DNA of 13,603 bases from Candidatus Bathyarchaeota archaeon (GTDB lineage: Archaea > Thermoproteota > Bathyarchaeia > 40CM-2-53-6 > FEN-987). Below, one piece after another: positions 5,593 through 13,290 of this stretch. How positions within the stretch are numbered: position 1 is the first letter of the stretch; every line of letters starts with the position of its first letter. The stretch lies in the NCBI GenBank assembly GCA_022865625.1, contig JALHTB010000131.1, positions 1-13,603 of the forward strand. The letters run 5' to 3'. The notes beneath the pieces were generated by a model. That model did no database searches and was not told the origin of the DNA. It saw only the letters and a list, made by a program, of their open reading frames with translations. A program made the translations under genes and the position numbers.

Positions 5593-8346
5593 GTGGACAT
5601 TGATGAGAACGAGTTTGCGGTTCCTTTCTTCAAAGAGTCAGGATTCGTTAGACGACGATGCGTCGCCTGTGGCAGCCACTTCTGGACACAGGTCCCCGAT
5701 CGGCAGACTTGCGGAGACGTCCCCTGTGAAGAGTACACATTCATAGGCAACTCGCCCGCTCGCACTGGATTATCAGTCAGAGAAGCTCGTGACACGTTTC
5801 TCTCGTTCTTTGAGAGCAAGGGCCACAAGATCATTAAGCCCTATCCTGTGGTTGCTCGGTGGCGCGACGATGTCTATCTTGTTGGAGCGTCAATCTTCGA
5901 CTTTCAGCCACTTGTGACGGAGGGGGTGATCCCTCCGCCGGCGAACCCGCTGGCCGTCAGCCAACCTTGCTTGCGATTCACGGATCTGGATAATGTTGGC
6001 CCGACGGCGGGGAGACATCTCCTCATCTTCGAGATGGGCGGGCATCACGCATTCAACTACCCAGACAAACAGGTGTACTGGAAGGACCAGACGATCCGAT
6101 ACCACCATGAACTGCTCACAGAGAAGCTAGGTGTCAAGTCTGAGCTGGCAACGTACAAGGAACACTTCTGGTCTGGTGGAGGAAACGCTGGACCTGACCT
6201 TGAAGCCTGCGTGAATGGCCTTGAGATTTCTACGCTCGTCTTCATGCAGTACAAGGTGATCGGTGACCAGCTAGTGTCGCTTCCGATCAAGACCGTGGAT
6301 ACTGGATACGGTATTGAAAGATGGGCATGGCTTACGCAGGCGTCTCCGAGCTGTTTCTCAGTAATCTATGGCCCTATACTTGACCGGATTCTCTCGCTCG
6401 CAGGAGCGAGCATTGATCCGAAGATCATGATCGAGAACACGAAAGTCTCCGGCATCATGAACATCGAGAAGACCTCCGACCGGGTCGAGGCACGCAAGAA
6501 GGTTGCAGAAAGGCTCGGAATGGACTGGCGTGAGCTCGAGAAGGTCATAGCTCCGATCGAGAGAGCATCCGCAGTCGCAGATCACACCAAGGCGATCTCA
6601 TTCCTGTTGGCTGAGGGAGTTGTTCCTTCGAATGTGGCCGTTGGCTATCTGACGCGGCTGCTGATTCGGAGAACCTACCGCATGCTACGACTGCTGGGCA
6701 TTGAGGGTCGGATGGGCGAGATCACTGAGATGCAGATCTCTCACTGGGGCAGAGACTTCCCACATCTCGTCGAGATGCGGAACGAGATACTTGAGGCCTT
6801 GCGGGTCGAGGAGGAGAAGTTCAAGAAGACTCTGGATCGAGGAAGCGAGATGGTGAAACGCATCTCAGTCGAGCTCAAAACCAAAGGTCTAGACACCATG
6901 CCCACGGACACCCTAGTTCAGCTGTACGATTCGCACGGACTCGTTCCCGATATCGTGCGAGATGAAGCCGAGAAAGAAGGAATCAAAGTCGATGTTCCCG
7001 GCAACTTCTTCGGAATGGTTGCGGAGAAGCATCTGGCCGCAGCTAGCAAGGCGGAAGACGAATCAGAGAAACTTCTGAAAGAGAAGGTTGCGGGATTCCC
7101 TGAGACGACACCATTGTACTACAAGGATGTCTACCAGCAGGAATTCGAGGCAAAGGTACTCGGTATCGTCGACAACAAGTACCTCGTGCTGGATCAGACC
7201 TGTTTCTATTCAGAAGGAGGAGGACAACTTGCGGATCACGGGATCATAGCTTCCGCCAATGGCTCGGCGAAAGTGGTTGACGTCCGACGCGTCGGAACCG
7301 TCTCACTGCATCAGATCGAAGGGCCGATGCCAAAAGAAGGCGAGGCTGTAAAGGGGAGGATCGACTGGGAACGCCGAACCGCTCTGATGCGTCATCACAC
7401 GGCCACTCACATTGTGCTTGGGGCCGCTAGGAGAGTGCTCGGGCAACACGCTTGGCAATCAGGCGCTCAGAAAGGAGTCGACAGCGTTCGCTTGGACATC
7501 TCTCACTATGAAAGGATCACAGACGAGCAGGTCGCAGAGATCGAGCGGCTCGCCTGTAACCTAGTCATGAAATGCGTCCCGGTCGAGGCCTCGTGGATGC
7601 CACGAGAGAAAGCCGAGGAGCTGTACGGTTTCATCCTCTACCAAGGCGGAGTAGTCCCAGGAAGAGAAATCCGAGTAATCAAGACCGGTGACTGGGACGT
7701 AGAAGCCTGCGGCGGAACCCACGTGAAGAACACAGGCGAGATCGGACTGATCAAGGTCCTCAAGAATGAGCGCGTCCAAGACGGCGTCGAACGCCTCATA
7801 TTCGCAGCCGGATCAGCCGCACTCAAGGCCATTCAGGATCGACAGGCGATACTGGAGAGGAGTGCCGCAGCATTAGACGCCCCGCTGGAGAAAGTGGACG
7901 AATACGCGAAATCGATCAGCGAAGAGAAGGACCGCCTGACCAAGCGCCTTCAAGATGTCCGAGAACAGCTCGCAGCTGTCGAGTCAAAGGATCTTCTCTT
8001 GCATGCCGAGAAGGTTGGAAAGATCAAACTGGCAACGGCTCTGAAGAGAGTCGGCGAGGAAGAGGATGTCGTTGCATTGTCAAACCAGGTCGTGGAAGCT
8101 GATTCAAGCGCTGTGCTCGTTGTGGCTCTTGTTAAGGAGAGCGTCCGCATCTTTGTTGCCGCCGGGAAGAACGCGATCAAAGCAGGTATGCATGCGGGCA
8201 AAGCTGCTGGAGAGTTGGCGAAACTTGTGGGCGGGGGAGGCGGTGGGAAAGAGTACTTCGGTCAAGGAGGCGGAACCAAACTTGACAAGGCTGAAGCTGT
8301 TCTCACTAGCGCAAAGAAGGTCGTCCAATCACATCTGAAGAAGTGA
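5593..8346 (+). CDS. alaS: Alanyl-tRNA synthetase, archaeal type
   Basis: Class II synthetase that charges tRNA-Ala through recognition of the G3:U70 pair and edits Ser/Gly mischarging. The 917 residues match archaeal AlaRS length. An archaeal N-terminal cysteine module (C23, C26, C40, C45; RRRCVACG, CGDVPC) precedes the class II core with VREARDTFLSFFESKGH and DTGYGIERW (about 236-244). The editing domain has HHTATH at 601-606 and CGGTH at 706-710, together the zinc site H602/H606/C706/H710. A coiled coil covers about 750-800. The C-Ala domain ends in a glycine-rich GGGGGGKEYFGQGGGTK motif. The start is GTG at 5593 with GGAGGG at 5580-5585, 7 bases upstream, one of the best Shine-Dalgarno sites here. 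It sits downstream of L12, a gene order I recall in several archaea, and is followed by leuS after 4 bases. Confidence 0.97.
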   Translation: MDIDENEFAVPFFKESGFVRRRCVACGSHFWTQVPDRQTCGDVPCEEYTFIGNSPARTGLSVREARDTFLSFFESKGHKIIKPYPVVARWRDDVYLVGASIFDFQPLVTEGVIPPPANPLAVSQPCLRFTDLDNVGPTAGRHLLIFEMGGHHAFNYPDKQVYWKDQTIRYHHELLTEKLGVKSELATYKEHFWSGGGNAGPDLEACVNGLEISTLVFMQYKVIGDQLVSLPIKTVDTGYGIERWAWLTQASPSCFSVIYGPILDRILSLAGASIDPKIMIENTKVSGIMNIEKTSDRVEARKKVAERLGMDWRELEKVIAPIERASAVADHTKAISFLLAEGVVPSNVAVGYLTRLLIRRTYRMLRLLGIEGRMGEITEMQISHWGRDFPHLVEMRNEILEALRVEEEKFKKTLDRGSEMVKRISVELKTKGLDTMPTDTLVQLYDSHGLVPDIVRDEAEKEGIKVDVPGNFFGMVAEKHLAAASKAEDESEKLLKEKVAGFPETTPLYYKDVYQQEFEAKVLGIVDNKYLVLDQTCFYSEGGGQLADHGIIASANGSAKVVDVRRVGTVSLHQIEGPMPKEGEAVKGRIDWERRTALMRHHTATHIVLGAARRVLGQHAWQSGAQKGVDSVRLDISHYERITDEQVAEIERLACNLVMKCVPVEASWMPREKAEELYGFILYQGGVVPGREIRVIKTGDWDVEACGGTHVKNTGEIGLIKVLKNERVQDGVERLIFAAGSAALKAIQDRQAILERSAAALDAPLEKVDEYAKSISEEKDRLTKRLQDVREQLAAVESKDLLLHAEKVGKIKLATALKRVGEEEDVVALSNQVVEADSSAVLVVALVKESVRIFVAAGKNAIKAGMHAGKAAGELAKLVGGGGGGKEYFGQGGGTKLDKAEAVLTSAKKVVQSHLKK

Positions 8347-8350
8347 GACT

Positions 8351-11257
8351 TTGGTCATCGACTGGAATGCCATCCAAGAGAAATGGCAGAAGGAATGGGA
8401 GCAGGCACGGATCTTCGAAGCCGACCCCGATCCGACCAAGAAGAAGTTCTTCATCACAGTCGCCTACCCATACCCTAACTCCCCGCAACACATCGGACAC
8501 GCCAGAACATACACGCTGACAGATGTGCATGCCAGATACCTGCGAATGAGGGGATACAACGTTCTGTTCCCGATGGCGTTCCACTACACCGGGACGCCGA
8601 TCCTCGCGATGGCTGAGCGTATCGCCAAAGGGGACCCGGAACTGGTAGATGATTTCCTGCGCGTCTATCACGTGCCGAAAGAGAAGCTGAAGGATTTCGT
8701 CGAGCCGATCGAGATAGCCCGCTACTTCCACGAGGAATTGAAGCGTGGAATGAAGGAGATGGGCTTCTCAATCGACTGGCGCAGGGAGTTCACGACGATA
8801 GACCCAACATACAGTCGCTTCATCGAGTGGCAATTCCGGAAACTGCGAGAGAAAGGACTCATCACAAAGGGTAGTCACCCTGTGGGGTGGTGCCCGAATG
8901 ATGGTAACCCGGTGGGTCAACACGACACGGTTGGCGACGTTGAACCAGAGATCGGGCAGTACGTACTACTGAAGTTCAAGATGGGAGACGCGTTCCTGCC
9001 GACGGCGACTCTGAGGCCGGAGACGATATTCGGTGTCACGAACATCTGGGTCAAACCCGAGATCGTGTACGTGAAAGCGAGAGTTGACGGTGAGGACTGG
9101 ATAATCAGTGAGCCGTGTCTTCAGAAACTGGAGTATCAGAACCGCAAGGCAACCGTCGTCGAACGCATTCCGGGGTCAAAGCTTGTCGGAAAGACTGCGG
9201 CAAACCCCATGACCAGTGCGCCGGTGATAGTTCTGCCTGCGGAGTTTGTGGATCCCGAGAGTGCGACCGGCGTCGTGATGTCGGTTCCCGCTCATGCTCC
9301 GTATGACTATCAGGCGCTCATCGACCTTGAGCAGAACTCGGAACTCCTGAAGCGTCATGGGATTGAGAGGGAAGCAGTCGTGAAACTTACGCCGATTGGT
9401 GTGGTCACTCTTGACGGATTCTCAGATTTCCCCGCAGTCGATGTCGTGAAGAGACTCGGCATAACACAGCAGACTGACCCCAAGCTCGAAGAGGCTACCA
9501 CTGAAGTCTACAGCAAAGAGTTCCATTCTGGGCGAATGAGAAACGATACCGGCGCGTACGCAGGACTCTCTGTGGCTCAAGCAAGGGACAGAGTACGGGA
9601 TGACCTGATCGCCAAGGGAGGAGCCGATGTCATGTACGAAATCATCAACAGGCCAGTCACTTGCAGATGCGGCACGCAATGCGTCGTGAAGATGTTCGAG
9701 AATCAGTGGTTCATCAACTATGGCGATGCAGAATGGAAGGCGCTTGCGCGTGAATGCCTCAAATCAATGAGCATCCTGCCCGAAGAATTCCGTGTTGAGA
9801 TCGACTATGCAATCGGGTGGTTGAGAGAGAAGGCTTGTGCAAGAAAGTTAGGGCTCGGCACCCACTTGCCATGGGATCCCGACTGGATAATCGAGAGTCT
9901 CTCCGACTCAGTAATCTACATGGCATACTACACGCTTGCCAAACAGATCAGCAAACTGAGACTGAAGCCAGAGCAACTTCCAGACGAAGTGCTTGATTAT
10001 CTGCTCCTTGGTCAGGGAGCCCCGGAACAGCTTGCGAAGTCCGCCAGCGTCGAGAGTTCGAAGTTGAAAATGATGCATGACGAGTTCGCATACTTCTACC
10101 CGGTTGACTCAAGACATTCGGGTAGGGATCTGATACCAAATCATCTGACATTCTACATCTTCAACCACGCCGCCATATTCCCGCGAGAGAACTGGCCTCG
10201 CCAGATCGTCACGAACGGAAGCGTCCTCATGGAACACGCGAAGATGTCCAAATCCTTCGGCAACATCATCCCACTACGAGACGCAATCGCCCAACACGGC
10301 GCAGATGCTGTCAGACTGTCGACAGTTTCAGCCGCGGAGTTGATACAAGATGTGGAATTCAGCCATCAGGCCGCAGCTTCACTCAAGGAAAGAATCGAAC
10401 GAATGTACGCCTCCGCCCAATCGATTATTGAAGGGCACGCTAACGGAGCCGGCAGTGTTCATGGTGGTAACGAAGAGAAATGGATTCTGAGCAGACTTCA
10501 GAGCTGCATCAGGGACATGACGGCCGCGATGGACAAGTTGCGTGCACGAGAGGCAGTTCATCATGCCCTCTACGAGCTTGAGCAGGACCTCTCATGGTAC
10601 ATGAGAAGAGCAGCCGCTCGGTCTGGAGTGAACGCCGATGTTGTCAGCAAGGTGCTTGACGTGCGTGTTCGACTGATGGCCCCGTTCACTCCATTCATCT
10701 CCGAAACGATTTGGAGCATGATGGGGAAGCAGGGATTCGTCTCAACCGCAGACTGGCCACAACCTGACATGGCGATGATCGATGAGCGAGCTGAAGAGAT
10801 CGAGAATCTCATTCGAACAACCATGGAGGATGTAGCCCGCATCCTGAAGACGACCGGAATGAGTCCGAAGAAGCTCTACCTGTACACGGCGGCAGAATGG
10901 AAATGGCTACTGTATTTGAAGGCGCTCGAAATCGCGGCCAAGGGTCCGCTGGGGGTGCCAGACCTGATGAAGGCCGGATCATCCGACCCAACTCTGAGGG
11001 GAAAGATGAAAGAGATATCCAAACTCGCCCCTAGACTCGCAAAGGACATGCAAGCCACCGCCTCAGACATGCAGGAGAAGCGACGTAGGCTGGGAAGGAT
11101 CAACGAGCGAGATGCACTAGAAAACGCTGTTGCATTCCTCGGCAAAGAGTTCAAGTGTGAAATCATCGTTTTCGACGAATCGGACGGCGGGAAGTATGAT
11201 CCGAAAGGACGAGCCCAGACGGCTCAGCCATTCCGACCCGCGATCTACGTTGAATAG
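8351..11257 (+). CDS. leuS: Leucyl-tRNA synthetase, archaeal/eukaryotic type
   Basis: Class I synthetase that charges tRNA-Leu and hydrolyses misformed Nva/Ile-tRNA in its CP1 domain. The 968 residues are close to other archaeal LeuRS. The signature HIGH is exact at 47-50 and KMSKS at 631-635. The CP1 editing domain has the threonine-rich TLRPET at 220-225 and VPAHAPYD with the editing aspartate at 319. A conserved CRCGTQC (438-444) precedes VVKMFENQWFINYGD. The anticodon-binding helices and an archaeal-type C-terminal extension follow. The start is TTG at 8351, 4 bases after the alaS stop, giving MVIDWNAIQEKWQKEW, the expected N-terminus; upstream there is only weak purine (GTGAG). It is probably cotranscribed with alaS. 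Confidence 0.97.
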   Translation: MVIDWNAIQEKWQKEWEQARIFEADPDPTKKKFFITVAYPYPNSPQHIGHARTYTLTDVHARYLRMRGYNVLFPMAFHYTGTPILAMAERIAKGDPELVDDFLRVYHVPKEKLKDFVEPIEIARYFHEELKRGMKEMGFSIDWRREFTTIDPTYSRFIEWQFRKLREKGLITKGSHPVGWCPNDGNPVGQHDTVGDVEPEIGQYVLLKFKMGDAFLPTATLRPETIFGVTNIWVKPEIVYVKARVDGEDWIISEPCLQKLEYQNRKATVVERIPGSKLVGKTAANPMTSAPVIVLPAEFVDPESATGVVMSVPAHAPYDYQALIDLEQNSELLKRHGIEREAVVKLTPIGVVTLDGFSDFPAVDVVKRLGITQQTDPKLEEATTEVYSKEFHSGRMRNDTGAYAGLSVAQARDRVRDDLIAKGGADVMYEIINRPVTCRCGTQCVVKMFENQWFINYGDAEWKALARECLKSMSILPEEFRVEIDYAIGWLREKACARKLGLGTHLPWDPDWIIESLSDSVIYMAYYTLAKQISKLRLKPEQLPDEVLDYLLLGQGAPEQLAKSASVESSKLKMMHDEFAYFYPVDSRHSGRDLIPNHLTFYIFNHAAIFPRENWPRQIVTNGSVLMEHAKMSKSFGNIIPLRDAIAQHGADAVRLSTVSAAELIQDVEFSHQAAASLKERIERMYASAQSIIEGHANGAGSVHGGNEEKWILSRLQSCIRDMTAAMDKLRAREAVHHALYELEQDLSWYMRRAAARSGVNADVVSKVLDVRVRLMAPFTPFISETIWSMMGKQGFVSTADWPQPDMAMIDERAEEIENLIRTTMEDVARILKTTGMSPKKLYLYTAAEWKWLLYLKALEIAAKGPLGVPDLMKAGSSDPTLRGKMKEISKLAPRLAKDMQATASDMQEKRRRLGRINERDALENAVAFLGKEFKCEIIVFDESDGGKYDPKGRAQTAQPFRPAIYVE

Positions 11258-11365
11258 GATCAGAACGGTCCGCTCTGTCTCACACTCAAGAAGACGGACG
11301 CAAGAAAGTAGATATGAGCAAGTGCTTATTGTGCGCATAGCGGGCCCGTAGCTCAGCCCGGACAG

Positions 11366-11398
11366 CACCCACATACGGAAAGCAAATCGGGTGTCTAA
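11366..11398 (+). other. tRNA intron 1 (noncanonical, D-arm position 22/23)
   Basis: This 33-nt insertion interrupts the D-stem. Its ends show the bulge-helix-bulge geometry. Exon bases GGAC (11360-11363) pair with GTCT (11393-11396), including one G-U. The 3-nt bulges are AGC (11364-11366) and AAA (11397-11399), and an internal ACCC/GGGT helix (11367-11370 with 11389-11392) continues inside the intron. The outer helix is weak, only C11359 with G11400, so the motif is of the relaxed type. Confidence 0.8.
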
Positions 11399-11413
11399 AG
11401 CATCGGCCCTCTA

Positions 11414-11433
11414 AGCTTCCAGGGAACGAGGAA
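11414..11433 (+). other. tRNA intron 2 (canonical, position 37/38)
   Basis: A 20-nt intron directly 3' of A37. Exon CCTC (11408-11411) pairs perfectly with intron GAGG (11428-11431). The bulges are TAA (11412-11414) and AAA (11432-11434), flanked by the TCGGC/GCCGA anticodon stem and an internal G-C pair (11415/11427). This is a textbook canonical BHB for the archaeal splicing endonuclease. Confidence 0.85.
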
Positions 11434-11472
11434 AGCCGAGGGTCGTGGGTTCAAACCCCACCGGGCCCGCCA

Positions 11473-11795
11473 AGTTTACTAGAAACCAGACGGCTCATTA
11501 TCGTTGGCGATCGCGCGCTGCCTAGTACTATGGAATCCAATCAGGCGCACTAGCCGAATGGGACCGATTTGGGCAGCGGCAGAACAGTCGCGATGGCTCA
11601 TTCGTCATAGTCCAGCCCGGATCGAAGGATTCTGAGGGTCAATGGAATCACATGAGAAACTGCGAGACTGACCTGCTCTAAGCAGGACTCCATAGGTTCT
11701 CTACACGGCCAATGAGGTGTGTGCAGGGCGAAGCAAACCAATAATGGGACTGTCGGTCACTCTGTCCAGCGGGGCCAGCCCTCAGCATTCTTTTC
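11473..11795. other. Intergenic stretch without a recognisable gene
   Basis: This 323-bp segment lies between the tRNA and the converging minus-strand hypothetical gene. I see no open frame with protein-like composition and no second tRNA. The only local structure is a short perfect hairpin, CCTGCT/AGCAGG with a 3-base loop (11672-11686). No clear C/D-box pair or U-rich terminator was found by eye. Confidence 0.6.
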
Positions 11796-12683
11796 CTACA
11801 GGCGGTGCAACCTGTCCAAGATCACAGACGTCGTAGCTCTTCTCAAAGGCACCAGATCATCAGAAATGGTGGCCAGTCCTCCAACGAACTCGGAGGCGTC
11901 TTTTGCCGTTCTGTCAACATGCTTGCTTCTGTCGTAGAACCGTCGCCATTTCTCAGCGTTAGTCATAGGGATGCCCGACGCTCCAGCGACCTCTCTATCC
12001 AAGGAGCTGCCCTTTCGGTCGACGCCATTCCAATTGGTTGAAAGCTCAAGTGAATTGAATAAGTGTTTAAAGATCATCAACCTGGGGAAGACTGTCATGG
12101 CATTCTCGTATTCCGTCAGGGCTTTCGACAGGTTCAGTACCTGGGGTTCGATATTTCCGGGCAAACCGTGCCTGTTGAGCATCTTGATCAGTTGGAAAAC
12201 CTCTATCGCCTGTGTCTCGTCAATTTCTTCCGTGGTCACATCTGTTATGTGGACAACCTCTCTTACGATCGCATGTTCTCTTACAGTAATCTCAAGTCCT
12301 TGCGGTGTTTGCTGAACCTCAACAGGACTTTCCGACGGCGTAACCCGCACTTCAGCTCCAGACAACTCTCCCCTTACGACAGAGACACACACTCGTTTCA
12401 GGTCAAGATTGAGTGCCAACACCAAGTCTCTGATCGCCTGTTCATTGTCTCTCTGGTCGAGGCTAGTCAAACCTATCGAACTAGCCACAGGCACTCTCAG
12501 CACGTACTCAGTTTGCGCATCGACATCTCGTTTTGTCAGAACGATTCTGTGCTTGGAACCGACTATGGTCAGATCAATATTGCAGCTTCTGTCCTCCGCG
12601 GGGGGATTCGTGAGATCGTGAACGAATACCGACGTTTCTATTGAGGATTGGTAGCTCGGATCCACGGTAGCCACAAACAGCAT
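11796..12683 (-). CDS. Hypothetical protein with HEPN-like C-terminal motif
   Basis: I do not recognise the family. The 295-residue soluble protein has no signal peptide or membrane segment. The first half is strand-rich (CNIDLTIVGSKHRIVLTKRD, about 34-53, and VCVSVVRGE, about 98-106). The second half, from about 150, is helical: IEVFQLIKMLNRHGLP, then RLMIFKHLFNSLEL (201-214) and KWRRFYDRSKH (245-255). R248 to H255 fits the Rx4-6H pattern of HEPN domains, and a helix with LFNSLE before it is reminiscent of them. HEPN is inference; no nuclease activity can be claimed. The start is ATG at 12683. Opposite-strand frames here are rich in Arg, His and Ser and are shadows. It diverges from the DUF4258-DUF2283 pair, with 110 bases between. 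Confidence 0.75.
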   Translation of the reverse strand: MLFVATVDPSYQSSIETSVFVHDLTNPPAEDRSCNIDLTIVGSKHRIVLTKRDVDAQTEYVLRVPVASSIGLTSLDQRDNEQAIRDLVLALNLDLKRVCVSVVRGELSGAEVRVTPSESPVEVQQTPQGLEITVREHAIVREVVHITDVTTEEIDETQAIEVFQLIKMLNRHGLPGNIEPQVLNLSKALTEYENAMTVFPRLMIFKHLFNSLELSTNWNGVDRKGSSLDREVAGASGIPMTNAEKWRRFYDRSKHVDRTAKDASEFVGGLATISDDLVPLRRATTSVILDRLHRL

Positions 12684-12780
12684 GTTCCCTTCGCTTATCT
12701 AAGAGATCTTTGCTCATGCGTATGTTGTCATTTGGGGGCCTCTTGGTTCTCCCCTCGTGATTCTTGGACCTGGCTAACTC

Positions 12781-12786
12781 ATATAA
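12781..12786 (+). promoter_or_regulatory. TATA-like box upstream of the DUF4258 gene
   Basis: ATATAA in the context CTCATATAACCG is a good box A. Normal spacing predicts transcription start near 12810. That falls after the ATG at 12794 and just before a TTG at 12818, which makes the start of the downstream gene uncertain. Confidence 0.35.
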
Positions 12787-12793
12787 CCGAAGG

Positions 12794-13096
12794 ATGGCTG
12801 CTCAAAGAGCGGTCGTTTTGGTCATCGCATACTCATCTCATGCCAAGCAGAAACTACTCATACGGCGAATAAGTCGGGAAGATGTCGAAAGCGTCATTGC
12901 ACATCCGGCGGAACTGTTCGAGGACACAGAACATGGCTGTGAAGTCTCAGTTGGAAGGACAGACGGCAAGGTGCTCGTCGCAGTGTATCAGAAGCTTGAC
13001 AAAGACATCAAAGTTATTACTGTCTATCATACTCGAAAGCTTGACAAGCTGGTCTCGGCAAAGCTTCAACGAGGTGCTTGGAGGAGAATTCGATGA
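12794..13096 (+). CDS. DUF4258 family protein, putative toxin component
   Basis: A 100-residue protein with the DUF4258 pattern: SHAKQKLLIRRISREDVESVI, where a histidine-bearing helix is followed by the R-x-I-S-x-E-D-V block, then HPAELFEDTEHG, a strand with KVLVAVYQKL and the closing VITVYHTRK. Small DUF4258 proteins are predicted RelE-like toxins in many prokaryotes. I rely on remembered family patterns, not on a search. I placed the start at ATG 12794. Alternatives are TTG 12764 (ten residues longer) and TTG 12818 (which fits the TATA spacing); all keep the domain. Its stop TGA overlaps the next gene's start as ATGA, so the pair is translationally coupled. Confidence 0.82.
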   Translation: MAAQRAVVLVIAYSSHAKQKLLIRRISREDVESVIAHPAELFEDTEHGCEVSVGRTDGKVLVAVYQKLDKDIKVITVYHTRKLDKLVSAKLQRGAWRRIR

Positions 13097-13290
13097 AGGT
13101 TCACTACGACAAGGAGCACGATATCCTATACCTGGCCTTCAAAGATGGACCAAGCCATGAGATTATCGAGTCGTCTCGCAACGTTATACTGGAGCTCGAT
13201 GAAAAGAAAGAGATTATGGGCTTAGAGATCTGGAATGCCAAGAAGATAGGCCTCCTTGAGCAGGTTGCCAAGATCGCTGCAGGTTCCTAG
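13093..13290 (+). CDS. DUF2283 family protein, putative antitoxin component
   Basis: A 65-residue protein with the DUF2283 signature: MKVHYDKEHDILYLAFKDG (Y-D-x-x-x-D-x-L-Y), then a strand NVILELDEKKEIMGLEIWNA corresponding to the ILDLD..G.IVGIEILNA core, and a short C-terminal helix. Members occur next to DUF4258 and similar small toxins and are treated as putative antitoxins; no DNA-binding motif is evident here. I chose ATG at 13093 because it overlaps the upstream stop (ATGA) and GGAGGAG at 13080-13086 is a strong Shine-Dalgarno 6 bases before it. The TTG at 13078 would lie within that site. Confidence 0.85.
   Translation: MKVHYDKEHDILYLAFKDGPSHEIIESSRNVILELDEKKEIMGLEIWNAKKIGLLEQVAKIAAGS

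Larger units (their letters stand above)
11342..11472 (+). tRNA. tRNA-Arg(UCU) with two introns and encoded CCA
   Basis: The acceptor GGGCCCG (11342-11348) pairs with CGGGCCC (11462-11468), then discriminator G and encoded CCA. The T-arm is GTGGG TTCAAAC CCCAC, and the variable loop GGGTC. Removing 11366-11398 restores a perfect D-stem, GCTC/GAGC, around loop AGCCCGGACA. Removing 11414-11433 gives anticodon stem TCGGC/GCCGA with loop CCTCTAA. The mature tRNA is 78 nt with CCA. The anticodon is TCT (11410-11412), so Arg; A20 and G73 agree with arginine identity. Position 33 is C, not the nearly universal U. The fold is manual, but all stems are fully paired after splicing. It follows leuS by 84 bases; a weak TATA-like GATATG near 11311 may be its promoter. 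Confidence 0.88.

Noticed and set aside
8306..8731. A 141-codon minus-strand open frame over the alaS-leuS junction
   Set aside because: It covers conserved coding sequence of both synthetases on the other strand, including HIGH of LeuRS; a shadow.
11404..11414. CUA anticodon (pyrrolysine or suppressor tRNA) by shifting the loop one base to restore U33
   Set aside because: The shifted stem CGGCC has no matching 3' strand, whereas TCGGC/GCCGA with UCU is fully paired and supported by the BHB.
11672..11686. Perfect short hairpin CCTGCT/AGCAGG in the tRNA-downstream spacer
   Set aside because: Only 6 bp with a 3-base loop, no U-tract or conserved partner visible; expected by chance in a stretch this long.
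12063..12644. A 193-codon plus-strand open frame
   Set aside because: It is antisense to the 295-residue minus-strand protein, with many Arg, His, Ser and Cys residues and no recognisable pattern; the minus-strand frame has better composition.
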